Below, piece after piece: positions 22,209 to 34,621 of a DNA stretch of 64,000 nucleotides. Location: NCBI RefSeq assembly GCF_050947875.1, contig NC_134568.1, positions 206,174,217-206,238,216 on the forward strand, written 5' to 3'. This stretch comes from Dermacentor variabilis. Taxonomy: Eukaryota; Arthropoda; Arachnida; Ixodida; Ixodidae. Within the stretch, counting starts at the first letter, position 1; each line of letters begins with the position of its first letter. A program made the translations under genes and the position numbers. Under the pieces are notes generated by a model. It did not search any database, was not told the DNA's origin, and was given only the letters and a program-made list of their open reading frames with translations.

Positions 22209-22437
22209 AGCCATCGTGGTTGCTCAGTGGCTACCACGGTGTTGGGCTGCGGAGCACGAGGTCACGGGATCGAATCCTGGCCACTGCGGCCGCATTGCGG
22301 TGGGGGCGAAAACACCCTTGTACTTAGATTAAGGTACACGTTAAAGAACCACAGGTGGTCGAAATTTCCGGAGTCCTCCACTACGGCATGCCTCATAATC
22401 AGAAAGTGGCTTTGGCACGTAAAACTCCATAATTTAC
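22209..22437 (+). repeat. Ruka-like SINE, near full length
   Basis: Head CATCGTGGTTGCTCAGTGGC, box B GGTCACGGGATCGAATCCTG, GCGGCCGCAT and GGGGGCGAAAACACCC, then the CACGTTAAAGAACCACAGGT block and the 3' block ending GGCTTTGGCACGTAAAACTC. The tail is T-rich after 22438. Confidence 0.88.
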
Positions 22438-22609
22438 TTTCAGTTATTTTTTTGCGTAAGGCGGCGCAATTGGCATGCAAACGAGCTGTTGCGCTCCCGT
22501 GTTCTAGCACGCCGGTGCCAAATTAGGTAAGAAGCTTGACACCATTGAGGCTGGTGCCTCAGCATTGGCGGTACATTTGCCGGCGCGAAATTTCCGCATG
22601 TGCACTTGA

Positions 22610-22735
22610 AAACAGCTTCCTTGGCTCAATAGAGGCTTTGCATTACAGCGCGGCTGTATGGGCACGTGACGTTTCAGCACAGGAGGACCGTGGTTCAAAT
22701 CCCAGCACCGGATATCTGACGTAGCGCTTTTCTTT
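22610..22735 (+). repeat. tRNA-like SINE fragment, third family
   Basis: Contains TTACAGCGCGGCTGTATGGG, a CAGGAGGACCGTGGTTCAAA box B region with TCCCAGCACCGG, and a T-rich tail CTTTTCTTTTATTTCTTTAT. The head is decayed, so a functional tRNA is unlikely. Confidence 0.45.
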
Positions 22736-22909
22736 TATTTCTTTATTTTTATTCAAGAGGCGTCTCTAATCTCCATGTGTATCAGGGTCATGACGTTGTT
22801 CCCGAGATTGTTTCCGTTTCATCCCGACACCGAAAGTCTGTGAGAAATTTAGCCATAGGTAAACTGCAGCTTCTTGGGGAAGAAATGACGCTAAACAAGG
22901 ACAAAAATT

Positions 22910-23060
22910 TGGTGGAGGCTTAAGCTTCGCCTTTAATTGAGCGGAACGCTATAGCATTCAAAGATTCCTGACTGCTCGACGCTTCCTGGCAACCGCAGCT
23001 TTCTTGCGGATGCGCGAAGGCGAGCGCGATAGTGTTGTTGCAAGGAACCGAGCGGGCCGC
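22910..23060 (+). repeat. Dispersed repeat, family B, copy 2 (partial)
   Basis: GGCTTAAGCTTCGCCTTTAA, GAACGCTATAGCATTCAAAG and CTTCCTGGCAACCGCAGC align with the first half of the copies at 19600 and 32210. The second half is missing or too diverged. Confidence 0.6.
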
Positions 23061-24950
23061 GCCGCTCTATGAATGGTACAAACGCTGGAAAAGCGGTTTG
23101 GGTTTGAGCTTTCGCGTTACAGAATTACGTTTTCTGATATACTCAAACTAAACTCCGACGCTATCATGTCTGTAGGTTGTGTTTAGGTCGTACTTTACGA
23201 TTTTCCTGACGCATTTTACTTTGAGGAATCCAATTAGTCGAGCAACGCTTCTGCGCCACGCGGAAGGCCATGTGTGGTCGTGGTTCGGATTGTTTCTTTT
23301 TTTTTTTGCGATACGTAGCGCTTAGCGTTTAAAAGCAGCCAGCACGGGTAGCGGAGACAGAGACGTATCCCCGCCGCCGTCGGAAGACACGGGGGCTGAA
23401 CGGCGGCACGCGACCGCGTGCGGCGTTGGCGGAGGGCCCGGCGTCACGCACCGTTCTGTTCGGTGTGGCGCGCCAAAATGCAGCGCCCGTGACTGCGCCT
23501 CAAGGAAAGCAAAAGACCTTAATGGAAAAATCAATGGAACGCCCCTCACCCTCCTTCCCAAGTGCGAGAAACGTACGATCAGAGCACCCCGAGAGGCGCG
23601 CAGCACGGTAGGATGCATGCCGCGGTAGCTGCGCCGAGACCAGGTGCGTATTTAGTCGCCTGCGCGCGCTTGGCGCTGATCTGGCCGGCGCCCGAACCAG
23701 CCTCGCATGGCTAGGAAGTAAAGGGCGACATCCTACTATGGACAAAGCGGCGTTGTTGGCGAGTGTTAGTGGATGGACATTCTCTAGATGGTCCCACCTT
23801 GTGCCGAAGACTGAATGCACAAGCGCTTTGTCCATGCATATCGCCGTTTTTATCGGTAATGTTGCTTTAAAGCTTACGTAGCAGCATCGTTGCAAATTGT
23901 ATCACAGTCATTGCTGGGACTATCGATTCCACTATTACGCTGTGTGCTTTTTATTGTACAGGTATTTCTTCGTGACAAAATCACTTCCCTGCAATAATCA
24001 TTTGTACCAGTGCATGGGAGTTTATGTGTATGAGTGTATACCACTTCCTAATCTTGACACAACAAATTACCGGCGCAGTCCGCCAAGATATTTCGATTTA
24101 AAAAAAACTGTATTAAACGTCCAAATTGCTGTGAGTGCGGCAGCTTACATGGTCTAATAGCGCAATACTTCAAAAGAAGTTACGCACAATCTGTTTTCCG
24201 GTAGCGTTACGAAGCTTCGATCCGTTGACTATATTTTATTCACCGGTCGTTATGAGCCGGTGTGCGGCTTACAAACAAAAGCGCTGCCATATAAACCCAG
24301 CGCTTTTGATGCCCCAAAGAGAGCGCAAAAGCCACTTTAGCATTACGACTCCTCCACAGTAAAGCTGTGTTATTATATTCGAGATACACGCAGCTCTTAT
24401 CTACTCGCCAACTGACAAGACTCCACGTAAAACTGGATATTTGCAGGAGCAGTTATTGCTTGCCTTCTTAGCTAACAATGTACCTCAACCTAGGTACAAC
24501 ATAACCCTTAGAGACAGTTATTGTTTAAATCTCTTAGCTAAGGTTGTGTTTGTGTCCTCAGCCTCAGCCGCATGTCATGACGCCAAATTGTTCATTATCT
24601 GGTTAACACTGGGAAGTCGTTCAGCGAATAACAGTTCACAGTGTTTCAGACACTGGGACATACTTCCAGGTCGGCTAAATCAACTTGTGCGCTTCGATGG
24701 AACTGCTTAAACGGCTCTGTGGAGTCCACCGGTATGTTCCGTTGGTGCCGCTTTTACAAGCACGCAGGTAAGGCATCAAGGCTGACCAAACGTACTGCAT
24801 GCGTATCTCGAAAATGCTACTTCGAAGCGGGGAATTCCATACCCGCAAGAACCCGCTGCCCTAACGCGGTTGGGTATGTTGCACGAAGGTGAAAAAAAAA
24901 AGAAAAAGAAAAAAAAAGCGAGAGACGGCAGCTTTTTGCGTTAGTACTGG
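23061..24950. other. Intergenic, no gene seen
   Basis: A GC-rich block at about 23320-23640 has open frames on both strands with no recognisable pattern. The rest is AT-rich, with an A-rich tract near 24890-24917. Confidence 0.5.

Positions 24951-24952
<2 letters not shown>

Positions 24953-25045
<93 letters not shown>
24953..25045. repeat. (AT)n microsatellite, long
   Basis: About 93 bp of TA dinucleotides with one GATA interruption near 25015, ending in a T run. Long Ile-Tyr open frames here are artefacts. Confidence 0.98.
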
Positions 25046-25048
<3 letters not shown>

Positions 25049-26074
25049 TTTTACCTGGAGAAAGGGATAGCTTGAGCGACAAAAATACAAAAATCCGTTG
25101 CCTGGAAGCAGAACGAAGTTTGCCGGGTAGTACTGCCCCGAAAACATCACGAGTACTTCTGCCCCACTGAGTGCGTTGAACGACTGGCACGCCCTACCAA
25201 TGCCATGCGAAAACTTTCGAAAGCCTTCGACGCCCAAGACCAATCTGAGGCAGGCTCCCATTAGATAATGCAGCTCGAGCGTAGGGCCGCCTTCTAAGCC
25301 ATCCAAGCACTCCAGATTACCGACCAGACGGAGCGCCTAACACTTCAGCGCTTTTTTCGAGGAAAGCGCAGGCTGCTTAGTGTCTACTTTCTCCAGCCCT
25401 TTCTGGCGCGTCCCCAGGCAGCCTACGCTATAAAAGCTTTTCATAAAGTTACGGAAGAGTTTTGCACTCCGCCAGAACACAAACACCAAGGAATGCGCTA
25501 CTAAAACTGACTCTAAACTTCCCCTCTACGCATGATCTAGAAGTCTGGAACGTGGATGGCGCCGTTAAATAAAGCAAGCTGTCAGCGGATATTGTTAAGT
25601 AAATTGTCAAAACAATGATGCGTAATTTTGGATCATCGGTTATATATTTTTTACAATTTTACTACAGTGCTATAACGCAAAACTATTCCAAACTGTTTCT
25701 ATTCCAATTGTGCAATCAGCCCTCAATTATTGGTGAAAAAATTTGCGGCTCACCCCTACTTCGCCTTATCGTCACGCAACGTCACGAAAACCGCGAAAGG
25801 TCCCCATCTGATATGACGTGTACACACTGATTATTTCAATGTGAATTTATTTACAGCAAGCAGCAACAAAGGCAATGCTGCGGGTGATCAGAAAAAAAAA
25901 GGGCTGTTTAGGACAGCTTAAGGCGACCTCTGGCCACAAGAACGCTGAGCAGCACAGGGAATATTAGTGAGGAGTGCAATCCAATACCACAACATACAAT
26001 GCAATGCAACAACAACCTTTCATCATGGAGGTTCTAGAAATTAGATATGTGCTTAAAATGCGTGATTAGAGCGA
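25046..26074. other. Intergenic, no gene seen
   Basis: AT-rich sequence with no repeat termini or coding pattern recognised. Confidence 0.5.
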
Positions 26075-26825
26075 AGAAAATAAAAGAAATGTGCAGTTTC
26101 GCCTGAAAGACGAGGCATCGATGGCGATAGCAAATTATAGACAGCTATACGAAGTAAGGATAGTAGTTCTTCCGGCTATATAAACTCGTAAACATTCGCT
26201 TACTAAATTAACAAGCATGGTGTCACGCGCGCGCAGGATAATATAAACACATCTCACTCAATTTTTATGATTATTTTCATAAACGTTTTAACAGGAACAC
26301 TCGATGAGGGTGGAAAGTGGAAACTCGCTGTCAAAACGCTGCCATGAGGAAGAGCGGCAGCAGCAGCGAGCGAATTGACCTTCGTGCTGCCTCTTTATTT
26401 AACGAGTGCTCAGCGGCGAGAAAACAGTGCACACGACATTATCAGCCCTCGGCGCACATAGACTCCTCATCGCAGATCGTTTTCAAGGTAAGGCCCGCGC
26501 GGTCGCGCTCAGCCGTGCCATAAGCCACCGCCGCCGCCGCCTGAGTAGACCGCCCGCAAGACCCCCCACCCCCACCCCCAACTCTCTCACCCCCGCTGGT
26601 GTTGTGCGTGCAGTGGAAGATAGCGTGCTTCCTCCACGCCTTTCTCACTTGCGCGCGCGAGGTCAAGCCACCATCCTCGGCTCACCCTCGCCCGCTGTCA
26701 CTCGTACCAACACGATACAGCGCGCGGCCACGGTGTTATCTCATTTGGACTTTAACGCAACATCACGGCGACGGCGACGCCGACGGTAATGCGCCTGGAG
26801 TGTCTATATAATTGATATCGCAATA
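26075..26825 (+). repeat. Dispersed tick repeat, family A, copy 2
   Basis: Shares with 62755-63250 a long ordered series: GCAGTTTCgCCtGAAAGaCG, GCATCGATgGCGATAG, TAGACAGcTATACGAA, TAGTAGTT, TATAAA, ATTCGCTTACTAA, GCATGGTGTCA, then GAGCGAaTtgACCTTCGtGC. The 3' part (26400-26825) corresponds to the reverse complement of 6430-6960. It ends GCAATAAAATAATT near 26830. No transposase is visible. Confidence 0.7.
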
Positions 26826-27337
26826 AAATAATTATTTCCGATTCGACACCTTTTTGCCCATTAGCTCTCTGGCATTGGTGAAAAGTTTTCGGGCTGAGCC
26901 CAGTTCGCCTGTCTGTCACGCAACGTCACAAAATCTAGCACGGCGCTCTTTGGCCATACCTGGCCCTTGCGCCATTAAACCTCAAACATCATCATCGTCA
27001 CAAAATCGCAAAAACTCACGGCGTGAAAGTGACGTGTACGCGTTAAAAATACATTAATATGTCGAATAAAACTGATCTTTCTTATTTTCTGAAATGCCCG
27101 AGAATTCCCCCGATCCAAAAGAAATTGAAAATTTCTGCCCCACGATGCTTCTGGCACGGGCGACTCGGAGCTACCGGGAGTATAAATTTATTTGCGTATG
27201 ATAAAAAAAAATGCCGTGGCGATATAACGTTGTCGACCCCTTTCGGCCCGTATACGACATCGCTCTGCCAAATCTTCGATGAGGATCCGTTTCGTGGCAT
27301 TTTTTTTTACCTTCCAATAAACGCCGCAGCGATTTTA
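26826..27337. other. Intergenic, nothing recognised
   Basis: AT-rich sequence including two short homopolymer runs (near 27204 and 27300). Short open frames only. Confidence 0.5.
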
Positions 27338-27980
27338 CAGCGAAGCTGCTCACGCGGACCCTGTACCATCGTTGTCGGATTTCGCTTAAAAGGGGCCGCG
27401 TGACCTAGCGGGAGAGGAAGAGCTCAACAGGGGAAAAGGGGTTGCAGTGACCCCTTTCCCCCTGTGAAAATGCTATCTTATACGCGAATCTTACACGGTT
27501 ATACTTGGCGGCACTTCTTGCTGGCGCAAGAAGTGCCGGCAGTCATGTCAATCGTCAAGCCAATCCGACCAATCGTCAAAACCATTGCAGCGCCCGCATC
27601 TCCAGTGGTGGGCCTTGCGCCCAGTATACGGAGCTTTGGATTAGTGGGTCGTCACATTCCATCCCAGCTACAACTAGAGGCAAACCACGAGTTGTGCATA
27701 CTCCTTAAGAAGAAGCTGCCTACAGCGAGCGTCAGCGAGAGTTGGCTCGTGACGGGGCCCGTGGTTGTAGGGCCGACCCCGAGCTGCGCGCCAGAGATGT
27801 CGAGTTTAAACGGCAGCGCCGGGAGGCCGATCCCGAAGTGCGAGCCCGCGACGCGGAAACACATCGGCAGCGCTGGCAGGTGAAAGAATGGTGAAACAGA
27901 AGATTTACGATATAGACTGCTTGCGAAGTTTCATTTGCATTGTGTAACACTCGGTGTAATTAACACAGCTTCGCTGTTCG
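27338..27980 (+). mobile_element. Small inverted-terminal element carrying an Arg-rich frame
   Basis: ACAGCGAAGCTG near 27339 and its inverse CAGCTTCGCTGT near 27968 bracket about 640 bp. Inside, 27728-27893 (+) reads ERQRELARDGARGCRADPEL, then RARDVEFKRQRREADPEVRA and RDAETHRQRWQVKEW before TGA. This decapeptide-like repeat (RARDxExxRQRREADPE) has the look of the Arg-rich N-terminal region of transposon proteins. It is a remnant with no catalytic domain. The related frame at 29193 supports a family. Exact termini and target duplication are not established. Confidence 0.45.
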
Positions 27981-29192
27981 GCCATCTTCACGGACTGGAA
28001 GGGCCGGAGTTTTTTTGACCAGCCACCACGAGCTATGTAAGGAAATGGAAGCGGACCAATGGCAGACGCCGGCACCATTCTCCTCATCCGGTTATCTAGT
28101 TTCCATGCGCTGACTCGTCCACACAGAAGCCCTCTCCACTTCAGAGTGCTCCTCACCTCTTGTCAGCCAATTAGATAAGGACAAACCGCTCGATCCCTGT
28201 GTCTCTTCATGTTCCTCCTCCTTCGTCTCATTTTCTTCGCGCTGGTAAAAGTTTGCTTCAAACATTCACCAAAGGCAACGTGTAGCCAATCCGAAAGTTT
28301 GACGTCTGCGCGTCTATTTGGTCCAACCTATACACAGTTCGGGCCACTTTAGCCAGAAGTTGATTAGATTAGAATGCAAAGAAGAAGAAAAAGGAACCTT
28401 GAAATAAAACCGGACTAAAACGAAAGGAGTCCGCCAAGCGCTTCCGAAGGAAATTTCCCAGTCAGTCGCTTTCAGCTTCCAAAGGGGTGCTTGGTAGTAA
28501 AAGACAGCCTTTCGAGCTAACCCAATAACGAAGTCTGCCAGCAGCAACCCTGCAATGTAGACATGAGGAACACAACCACGTCGGCACGCGTATAGGCAGC
28601 TATCTTAGAAAAAGGAATGAAACCTTGATTAGGTTCCTACAGACGTTTATACATGGGCAGTGTTTTTTTTTCTATATGCGTGTCCGCACACTAGAGTGCT
28701 TGCGGTGCTGTGGCTAGTACAGTATACCTAAACTAAACAGGAATGAGATGCTATATTTCGACCTTGGGAGTGTTCAAGGCATATGGTAGCATAGCAAATC
28801 GTCATTAATTTGAATGCCAGTTGGCCATTGCTCCTATGCGCGAGGCAATCGTCAAAGACCTCTTTCCATCGTATACCTTCTCGGTATAACATGCTGGAAA
28901 AGCCCGAAAATAGTGCGTGGGAAGGGAATCAAAGTGCGCTCGTCTTCATGCTACGCCAACGGATTCTTTTTTTAAGGCGAAAACCTTAAGTGGCTCGTTG
29001 CACGGTGAACTTGAGCGAAACACGGCAGGCGCAAAAAGCGGCACAAAAGCCCACGTGACCTCCGAGCGAGAGGCGGGTGGTGAGAGGAACAAGCGGCGAG
29101 CGCAGACTCAAAAACAGGTGTTGCGTCGCTGACGTCACGAGGTGGCGGCGGCGGTTGTGGTGACAGTCGACTGCGAAGCGAGAGAGGCTGCG
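27981..29192. other. Intergenic, no gene seen
   Basis: Unremarkable mixed sequence. Open frames are short and patternless. Confidence 0.5.
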
Positions 29193-29306
29193 ATGGATGA
29201 GGGTCGCCCGGGGCCTAGCGAATTGCGCAGCAGGCCTCAGAAGTACGCTACGGCCGAGGATGCTGGCCAAACGAGAAACGAGGTGCAACGTGCAAAGCGG
29301 CGGTAG
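29193..29306 (+). pseudogene. Short Arg-rich frame, likely transposon N-terminal remnant
   Basis: ATG at 29193 opens 37 codons: MDEGRPGPSELRSRPQKYAT then AEDAGQTRNEVQRAKRR and TAG. The composition and the xxRNEVQRAKRR ending resemble the start of the Arg-rich repeat proteins represented at 27728-27893. The surrounding 29040-29340 is GC-rich. It could instead be the first codons of a small host exon, but no splice donor fits. Confidence 0.3.
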
Positions 29307-29309
29307 GAA

Positions 29310-29727
29310 GGCGTTAGACCGCGAGTGCTGCTTTCCCTTGCTGAGAGGATGCTACGTAACTGTGTTCGGTTTGTGTTATAGATTTGTAACACATACTGGC
29401 GACAAGCATGCTGCACCTTTAGGTAATGCATCAAGTGCTCGCATGTGTCGTTGAGGAGGTCGACCCAAAGCGTCACACGTTCACTTCACAGTGCGGCTCG
29501 TTATGTCTTGCAAGAAGTCTGACCCCTACGATCGCATAACCTAATTCATTACCAAGTGTGCAGCAGGCTTTCGCCTTCACTTGTGACAGGAGTGTAACAT
29601 GCTGCCGAACTTTTTTACTTGTGCACGCTCAATAACTTTGTAGTCTGGTGACGTTCCAAGAATTTTACGAAGAACGCCGCGCATCAAGCACATAAATATG
29701 GCGTACACCGAGCAGCCTATCGCCGCC

Positions 29728-29729
<2 letters not shown>
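29310..29729. other. Intergenic, nothing recognised
   Basis: Mixed sequence without recognisable coding or repeat termini. Confidence 0.5.

Positions 29730-29789
<60 letters not shown>
29730..29789. repeat. (AT)n microsatellite
   Basis: About 60 bp of uninterrupted AT dinucleotides. Confidence 0.98.
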
Positions 29790-29792
<3 letters not shown>

Positions 29793-31375
29793 GTCTGTCC
29801 CCAATACGATGTTGGCATGTGACCCTCCCAAAGAGAAATTGTGTGTTTCCCACGGGGGAAAAGTGAAGCAAAGCATGCTGCGCCTGAGTGTCATCCCACA
29901 ACGTTACGGCATCGAGCGCAAGCCGTGTGGCAGATGGACGTCCCAGAGTGCTCAAGTCTCCGTAGCGGCCGTCTCATCAACAGCGCGTTTAACATTTGAT
30001 ATCCATGTTATGTGTTTCAAGAGCTTGGCCGGTGAGTAATCGGACATGGAGGCTTCTAAGATAAAAATATCAACGCGCTCTTAAGCCTGTTAAAACACAG
30101 ATGGTTTCATAATGAAGAAAATAAGACTTGTTTTAAGTTTGTAATAACACCCATTCGCATTCTCCAGGGTATAAATTTTCTTAATTATCACCAGGTTTAC
30201 TCTCCAAGAAACACTGGGATATCTAAACACGCGTACGAAATCTCTGAAGGTAGCGTGCACTGTTAGATACGGCCTGCCGAGCGCCTCCTGCCGCTGCTTC
30301 TTGCTGTTATGCCTGGCGGTCCTTCCGGACAAAGAGTGCTTCACCGGCTAGCGGGCAGCTATGGAATGCCATCCACGCTTCATCGTTTTCTCGAACCAAA
30401 GGGTAGACGACGAAACCAGAGTCACATCAAGATAATTTACAAGTGATTATGTGTCGCGTCTTCGTCTGTTCGACAACCCCGAGCTGACGAACGAGACGAA
30501 TTCTTGGACCCCAAACTGCAGTGGGTCACCGGCCATGTGCTTTTGTAAACGGCAACGCCTGTCAGTATCTGCTTCACTCAAAGCACCAGTGCCCGCCTGT
30601 ACCACGACGGGGCTCGGCGCAGACTACTGACAGGCGAACCACAGCCGCCGCATTTTTTGGAAACGATGGCGACAGTCAAGCCTACAGAGAGCCAACGCTG
30701 ACAATTTCCGTGGAACAGAGTCGACCCCGGTTTTACTTGAAATTTCCTCTGCATTGCATCGAGTGCGGGTCGAAGTTTGGATACGAGAGGCGCAGTCCGG
30801 CGAGGTGGTGCGACACCATGGGTGGGGTTTTCTGTACTGTGCTGAAATTCCGATTGGCCGATTGTTGGACAGTGAATTCCCTCGTCGAGCGAAAGAGGGA
30901 AAAAGAACTGCATAAAAAGTTGCAGCGCGGAGGCATGAGGAAGTAATTCCTGAGACTTTTTCGGCCAGAGAACGTTGATGTCGATTCAGGTTTCTTTTCA
31001 TATTTATTTTTCTTGTTGGCCTAATACCGACAAAAGTGCCAAATAAGCTAGTTTAATTGTTCCTTGGCCGAGCGTCAGCAGTCTTCAGCACACAACATCA
31101 TCTCTGGCCGGAAAGCGCGGGAGGTTTCCAGACACCGACCTGGAAGAGGGAGCTATCGGACATATCGGATGAATCTTCATACCTCGGAAATCCAACAACC
31201 GCTCGCGTCGCCGAAATCAAAGTATTTCAAATGCTTTGTACACCAAAGCACGTCTGAAGCCCATATATCTACTCAGTTCTCGAGAAAGTCAACATTATAT
31301 GCAATACAAAATATCCCAGGATTCTCTGTTACGTTGGATAGGATTTCACAGCAACCCATTTTAATATAAGAGAAT
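29790..31375. other. Intergenic, no gene seen
   Basis: An open plus-strand stretch at 30521-30946 is 141 codons long and ends in a basic tail, but overlapping frames on the minus strand are equally long and no motif is recognised. No repeat termini were found. Confidence 0.45.
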
Positions 31376-32209
31376 GAAACAGAGAGAGACAAAGGTGGAA
31401 AAATTCAGCGCAAACACCCAGGACAACCTACAAAGAAGAGACGAGACAAGCACTGTCGATAACAACTACTTTATTCTTTCTACGGCAACGCATATATCTA
31501 CCCTTAACAACTTAAAGGGACACTAAAGGCAAATACTAAGTTGACGTGGACTGTTCAAATACCATTCCAGAAACCTCGCAATGCTTGTTTCGTGACAAGA
31601 AAAGACTTAGTCTACGAGAAAATTGCATCTGAAGGGTCCGTATACCTTTTTCGAAACTCCAATCTCCCGCCACGAAACCGAGGGTGTGGGGACGGTGCAT
31701 ACGACATCACCATCTTTTGCTGCCGTCGGAGAGTGAAACAGCTCCCGACAGACGGCGGTACCAAGCCAAGACAAAGCGGTGGATTCGCCACTGCAGCTGC
31801 TTTTAACGCGACAGCGTTAAGGGCCCCGCGTCGCAGAAAATCCGGCGTCGGCATACCACGTCAGCGTCCTGCGTCGGACATCGTTACGGCAAAAAGATTT
31901 TCGAACCACCCATATGCAGGCCCTCCCATGTGGCGCAAAGAAGCTACTGAATTAAATTTCCCAAGCTAAAATACGAAGAAATATTGTAAAGTGCGACTTA
32001 CGCCCAACCTACAGATATGATAGCGCCGGACTGTAATTTGAATATACGAGAAAACATAATTATGTTACGCCAAAACTCAAACAAACCCCTTTTCCAGCGT
32101 TTCTACCAATCATAGACCGACAACGGCATCCTCCATGTGCACGCGCCGGCGCTCGAATATCTCGGAGCCCACGGAGCAGTGCGCCCGTTTCCTTGAAACG
32201 CTTAGAGAT

Positions 32210-32420
32210 GGCACTCGCCTCCGCCGCATCACGACTTACGCAAGAGGCCGCGTTTCTACCAGAAAGCCCACCTTCATACCTAGCATTCGCCGCGAGCGTT
32301 TCCCGGTAAACATTACGGTTACATGCTTTGCAGTTGCCGGGAAGCGTGAGAAGCAGTCATGGACCTTTGAATGCTATCGCGTTCCACTCTTAAAGGCGAA
32401 GCTTAAGAGGAAGCTTTAGC
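32210..32420 (-). repeat. Dispersed repeat, family B, copy 3
   Basis: The reverse complement carries AAGCTTCGCCTTTAAGAGTG, GAACGCGATAGCATTCAAAG, TTCTCACGCTTCCCGGCAAC, AATGTTTACCGGGAAACGCT and GCTTTCTGGTAGAAACGCGG in the same order as 19600-19800. It lies inside the TTAA element. Confidence 0.75.
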
Positions 32421-33488
32421 TCGGGTGCTCCTATCTAAACACATGTAAAAGGAGAATTCGTTTTTCTCGGCAACCACTGCACCAAAATTGACGAGGTATG
32501 TTGCATTTAAAAGAAAAGTTTAAAATCAAGTGACTGTTTGTTTCAAATTTTTGAGTTAGGTCGACAATTTTTTATTAAACATTGGCAAATATCCAAAATT
32601 TTCAGAAAACGAAACTATCACGTTTACAACTCTATAACTCAACAACTAAAAATGATAATACAATTCTGTGAATTGACCTAATAGTACATCTAAAGTGGAG
32701 AAAATCAATATGTTACACATGAATATAAAAAAATTTAGTAATATAGAAATACAGCTTTTACAGAACCCTTGTACACGACGTAAAAAATTCACGTAAAATG
32801 TAAAATGACATATCGAATTTGTCTGCTTTGAATTACCTAATGTATGCCGTTTACATAACCGCCATATCTATTCTTGATGCAGAGTTATGAATTTTTAAAC
32901 TTCGTGCTTCTATTTTTTTTCAAACGGTCGAATATTTGAATGTATTTTTAATAAAATTCAAGCCCTAACTCTAAATTCCGCTCACAACACTCACCAGAAT
33001 TTATCTTTTTCTCTCAAATGAAACAAATTTCATTAAAATTGGTCCAGGGCTTATCTCAGAAAAACGTTTTTGCGTTTTACATGTATTTGAATAGGCCGCG
33101 TCAGAGTTGGGCCCGAGCTAGAGCTTCCTCTTAAGCGTCATCCAATTTTTTCGTCGAGTGGCGCAGATTGGTTCGGGCATCCCGCGACATTACATGGAAG
33201 TTGAATTTTCTGCCACCTGCCACCTGTCACTACGGGATAACGAAACTACCGAAACGCGCCAGCATGGCCGGCGCGGAGTCGAGCGAAAACGAAAGCGTTC
33301 GACTGCCCGCGTCATTGTCAAGGGTAATTTTAATGATATCTGCTTTCTAAGAATGAAATAGAACTAAACAAGTATCATTTTATTTCGTCTTATAGTAAAA
33401 TACAAGGATGTTTTTTGCAACGAGTGGTCGAGTACTGGTGACCGAAGAGTGCACTGAAGGGTGCACACGGAGGAGTGCTTTCCTCATC

Positions 33489-33529
33489 AGGCAAGTGCTT
33501 GAATGTCCCGGCAAGTGCTTGAATGTCCC
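33489..33529. repeat. 20-bp tandem duplication
   Basis: GGCAAGTGCTTGAATGTCCC occurs twice back to back inside the TTAA element near its right end. Confidence 0.9.
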
Positions 33530-34096
33530 GGGGGAATGTCCTCTAATCATGTCCTTCATTTACCTCAATTTATCGATTATTAAGGCTCTGTTCGCGATAA
33601 TATTGACGCCTTAAATATTTTTGAGCACTAATCTGTCACTTTATCTAGACCTAATATTTGCCTTTAGTGTCCCTTTAAACACGTATGCGCACGCAACACA
33701 AGACATGGAATATGCATGTCACATCAGGGCCAGTTACCGAAGACGTGCGCACAAGAAATTATATTGGTCTGAGCACAGGCACAAGGAGGTATCACTGATA
33801 CAGTCGTCTGCTTTTTTCTTTATGTGGAAAGCCTGCAAAGCTAGCCGCGCGTGTTCATTTATGCTTCTGCCGAGAATCTACGTCTTATCAAATCGCGGTT
33901 TACAATTGCGGCAAGAATTAAGGCGGGCAACAAGATATGCACCTTAGACTGCATTAGTATTTATTTTTGCTCATGTACCCACGTCCCCTATGTCCCCTCC
34001 TCTCTGAAGAGTATATAGGCAGGTGTTGTACCCCTTCCGGTGGCAGTTGCCAGCCTGTTCCTCACTTTCCTTTTCCTGTGAAATGTATATATGTTT

Positions 34097-34621
34097 TCAA
34101 ACCAAATAATAATAGTAATGTTCCCTAAGTCGCTGATTCATACATCGCCCTGTCCGCTCGCTGTAAGTCTTTCCACATGTGAGAGGGAAGGCATAAACCA
34201 CGCCGGTGGTACATGGGATGTGGAAGTTTCCGTGCCTGATTTGGCACCCTCGCTGTCTGTCACCACAAGTACGGGAGCACAGCTTAGCAAGCTTGTTCGG
34301 CGCAGAAAACGCCAGAAGGGCACCATGCCTGCTAGCAACTCTCTTGAGTAGATGAGTGATCTTAGGAGGATAAGGTACTACCACAGGCCTGTACGTTTCA
34401 CGTTCAGCGGCCACCCTCTTTCCGAATTTTCTTTTCTGAATCAGGGCCTCAGCAACTGCTGTCAGGAGCTCCATAGAGAAATCTGCTGCCAAAAGTGGGC
34501 GCACCTGATCATGAAAGCTATCCTGCATCTTATGGACACACGAATTTCTGAGAGTCAATTTCATACATGATGACGCAATTCCTCTCTTTACTACTTTGGA
34601 ACGAGCCGACTTAAGCGCCAA
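34097..34621 (-). pseudogene. Penelope-like RT C-terminus plus GIY-YIG-like endonuclease
   Basis: The 174-codon frame begins with the RT-connector region typical of Penelope-like proteins (KVVKRGIASSCMKLTLRNSC, then VAEALIQKRKFGKR) and ends with the GIY-YIG-like segment GVVYAFPLTCGKTYSERTGR followed by CMNQRLREH. In the family this domain nicks target DNA. Here the first motif reads VVY and the second reads YSE, so the usual YIG is not kept, although R and the downstream Glu-His region are. The RT catalytic palm is absent and the reading ends in poly-Tyr from a TAA/TAG-poor AT tract. It is a decayed, 5'-truncated copy. Confidence 0.8.

Larger units (their letters stand above)
31516..33674. 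mobile_element. TTAA-flanked piggyBac-type non-autonomous element, 2.16 kb
   Basis: Perfect 20-bp inverted termini, AGGGACACTAAAGGCAAATA at 31516-31535 and its reverse complement at 33655-33674, are each flanked by TTAA (31512-31515 and 33675-33678). TTAA duplication is the hallmark of piggyBac-superfamily transposition, and AGGG-type termini after TTAA are known for its MITEs. There is no transposase frame. The interior is AT-rich from 32430 to 33110 and carries a family B repeat (32210-32420) and an AACGCGACAGCGTTAA block near 31806, so it is itself composite. It sits inside the 3' region of the Penelope-like element. Confidence 0.9.

Noticed and set aside
24861..25306. Long Ile-Tyr reading frames
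   Set aside because: They are translations of the (AT)n microsatellite.
30521..30946. 141-codon plus-strand open frame
   Set aside because: Equally long frames overlap on the minus strand, no motif is recognised and no gene signals flank it.
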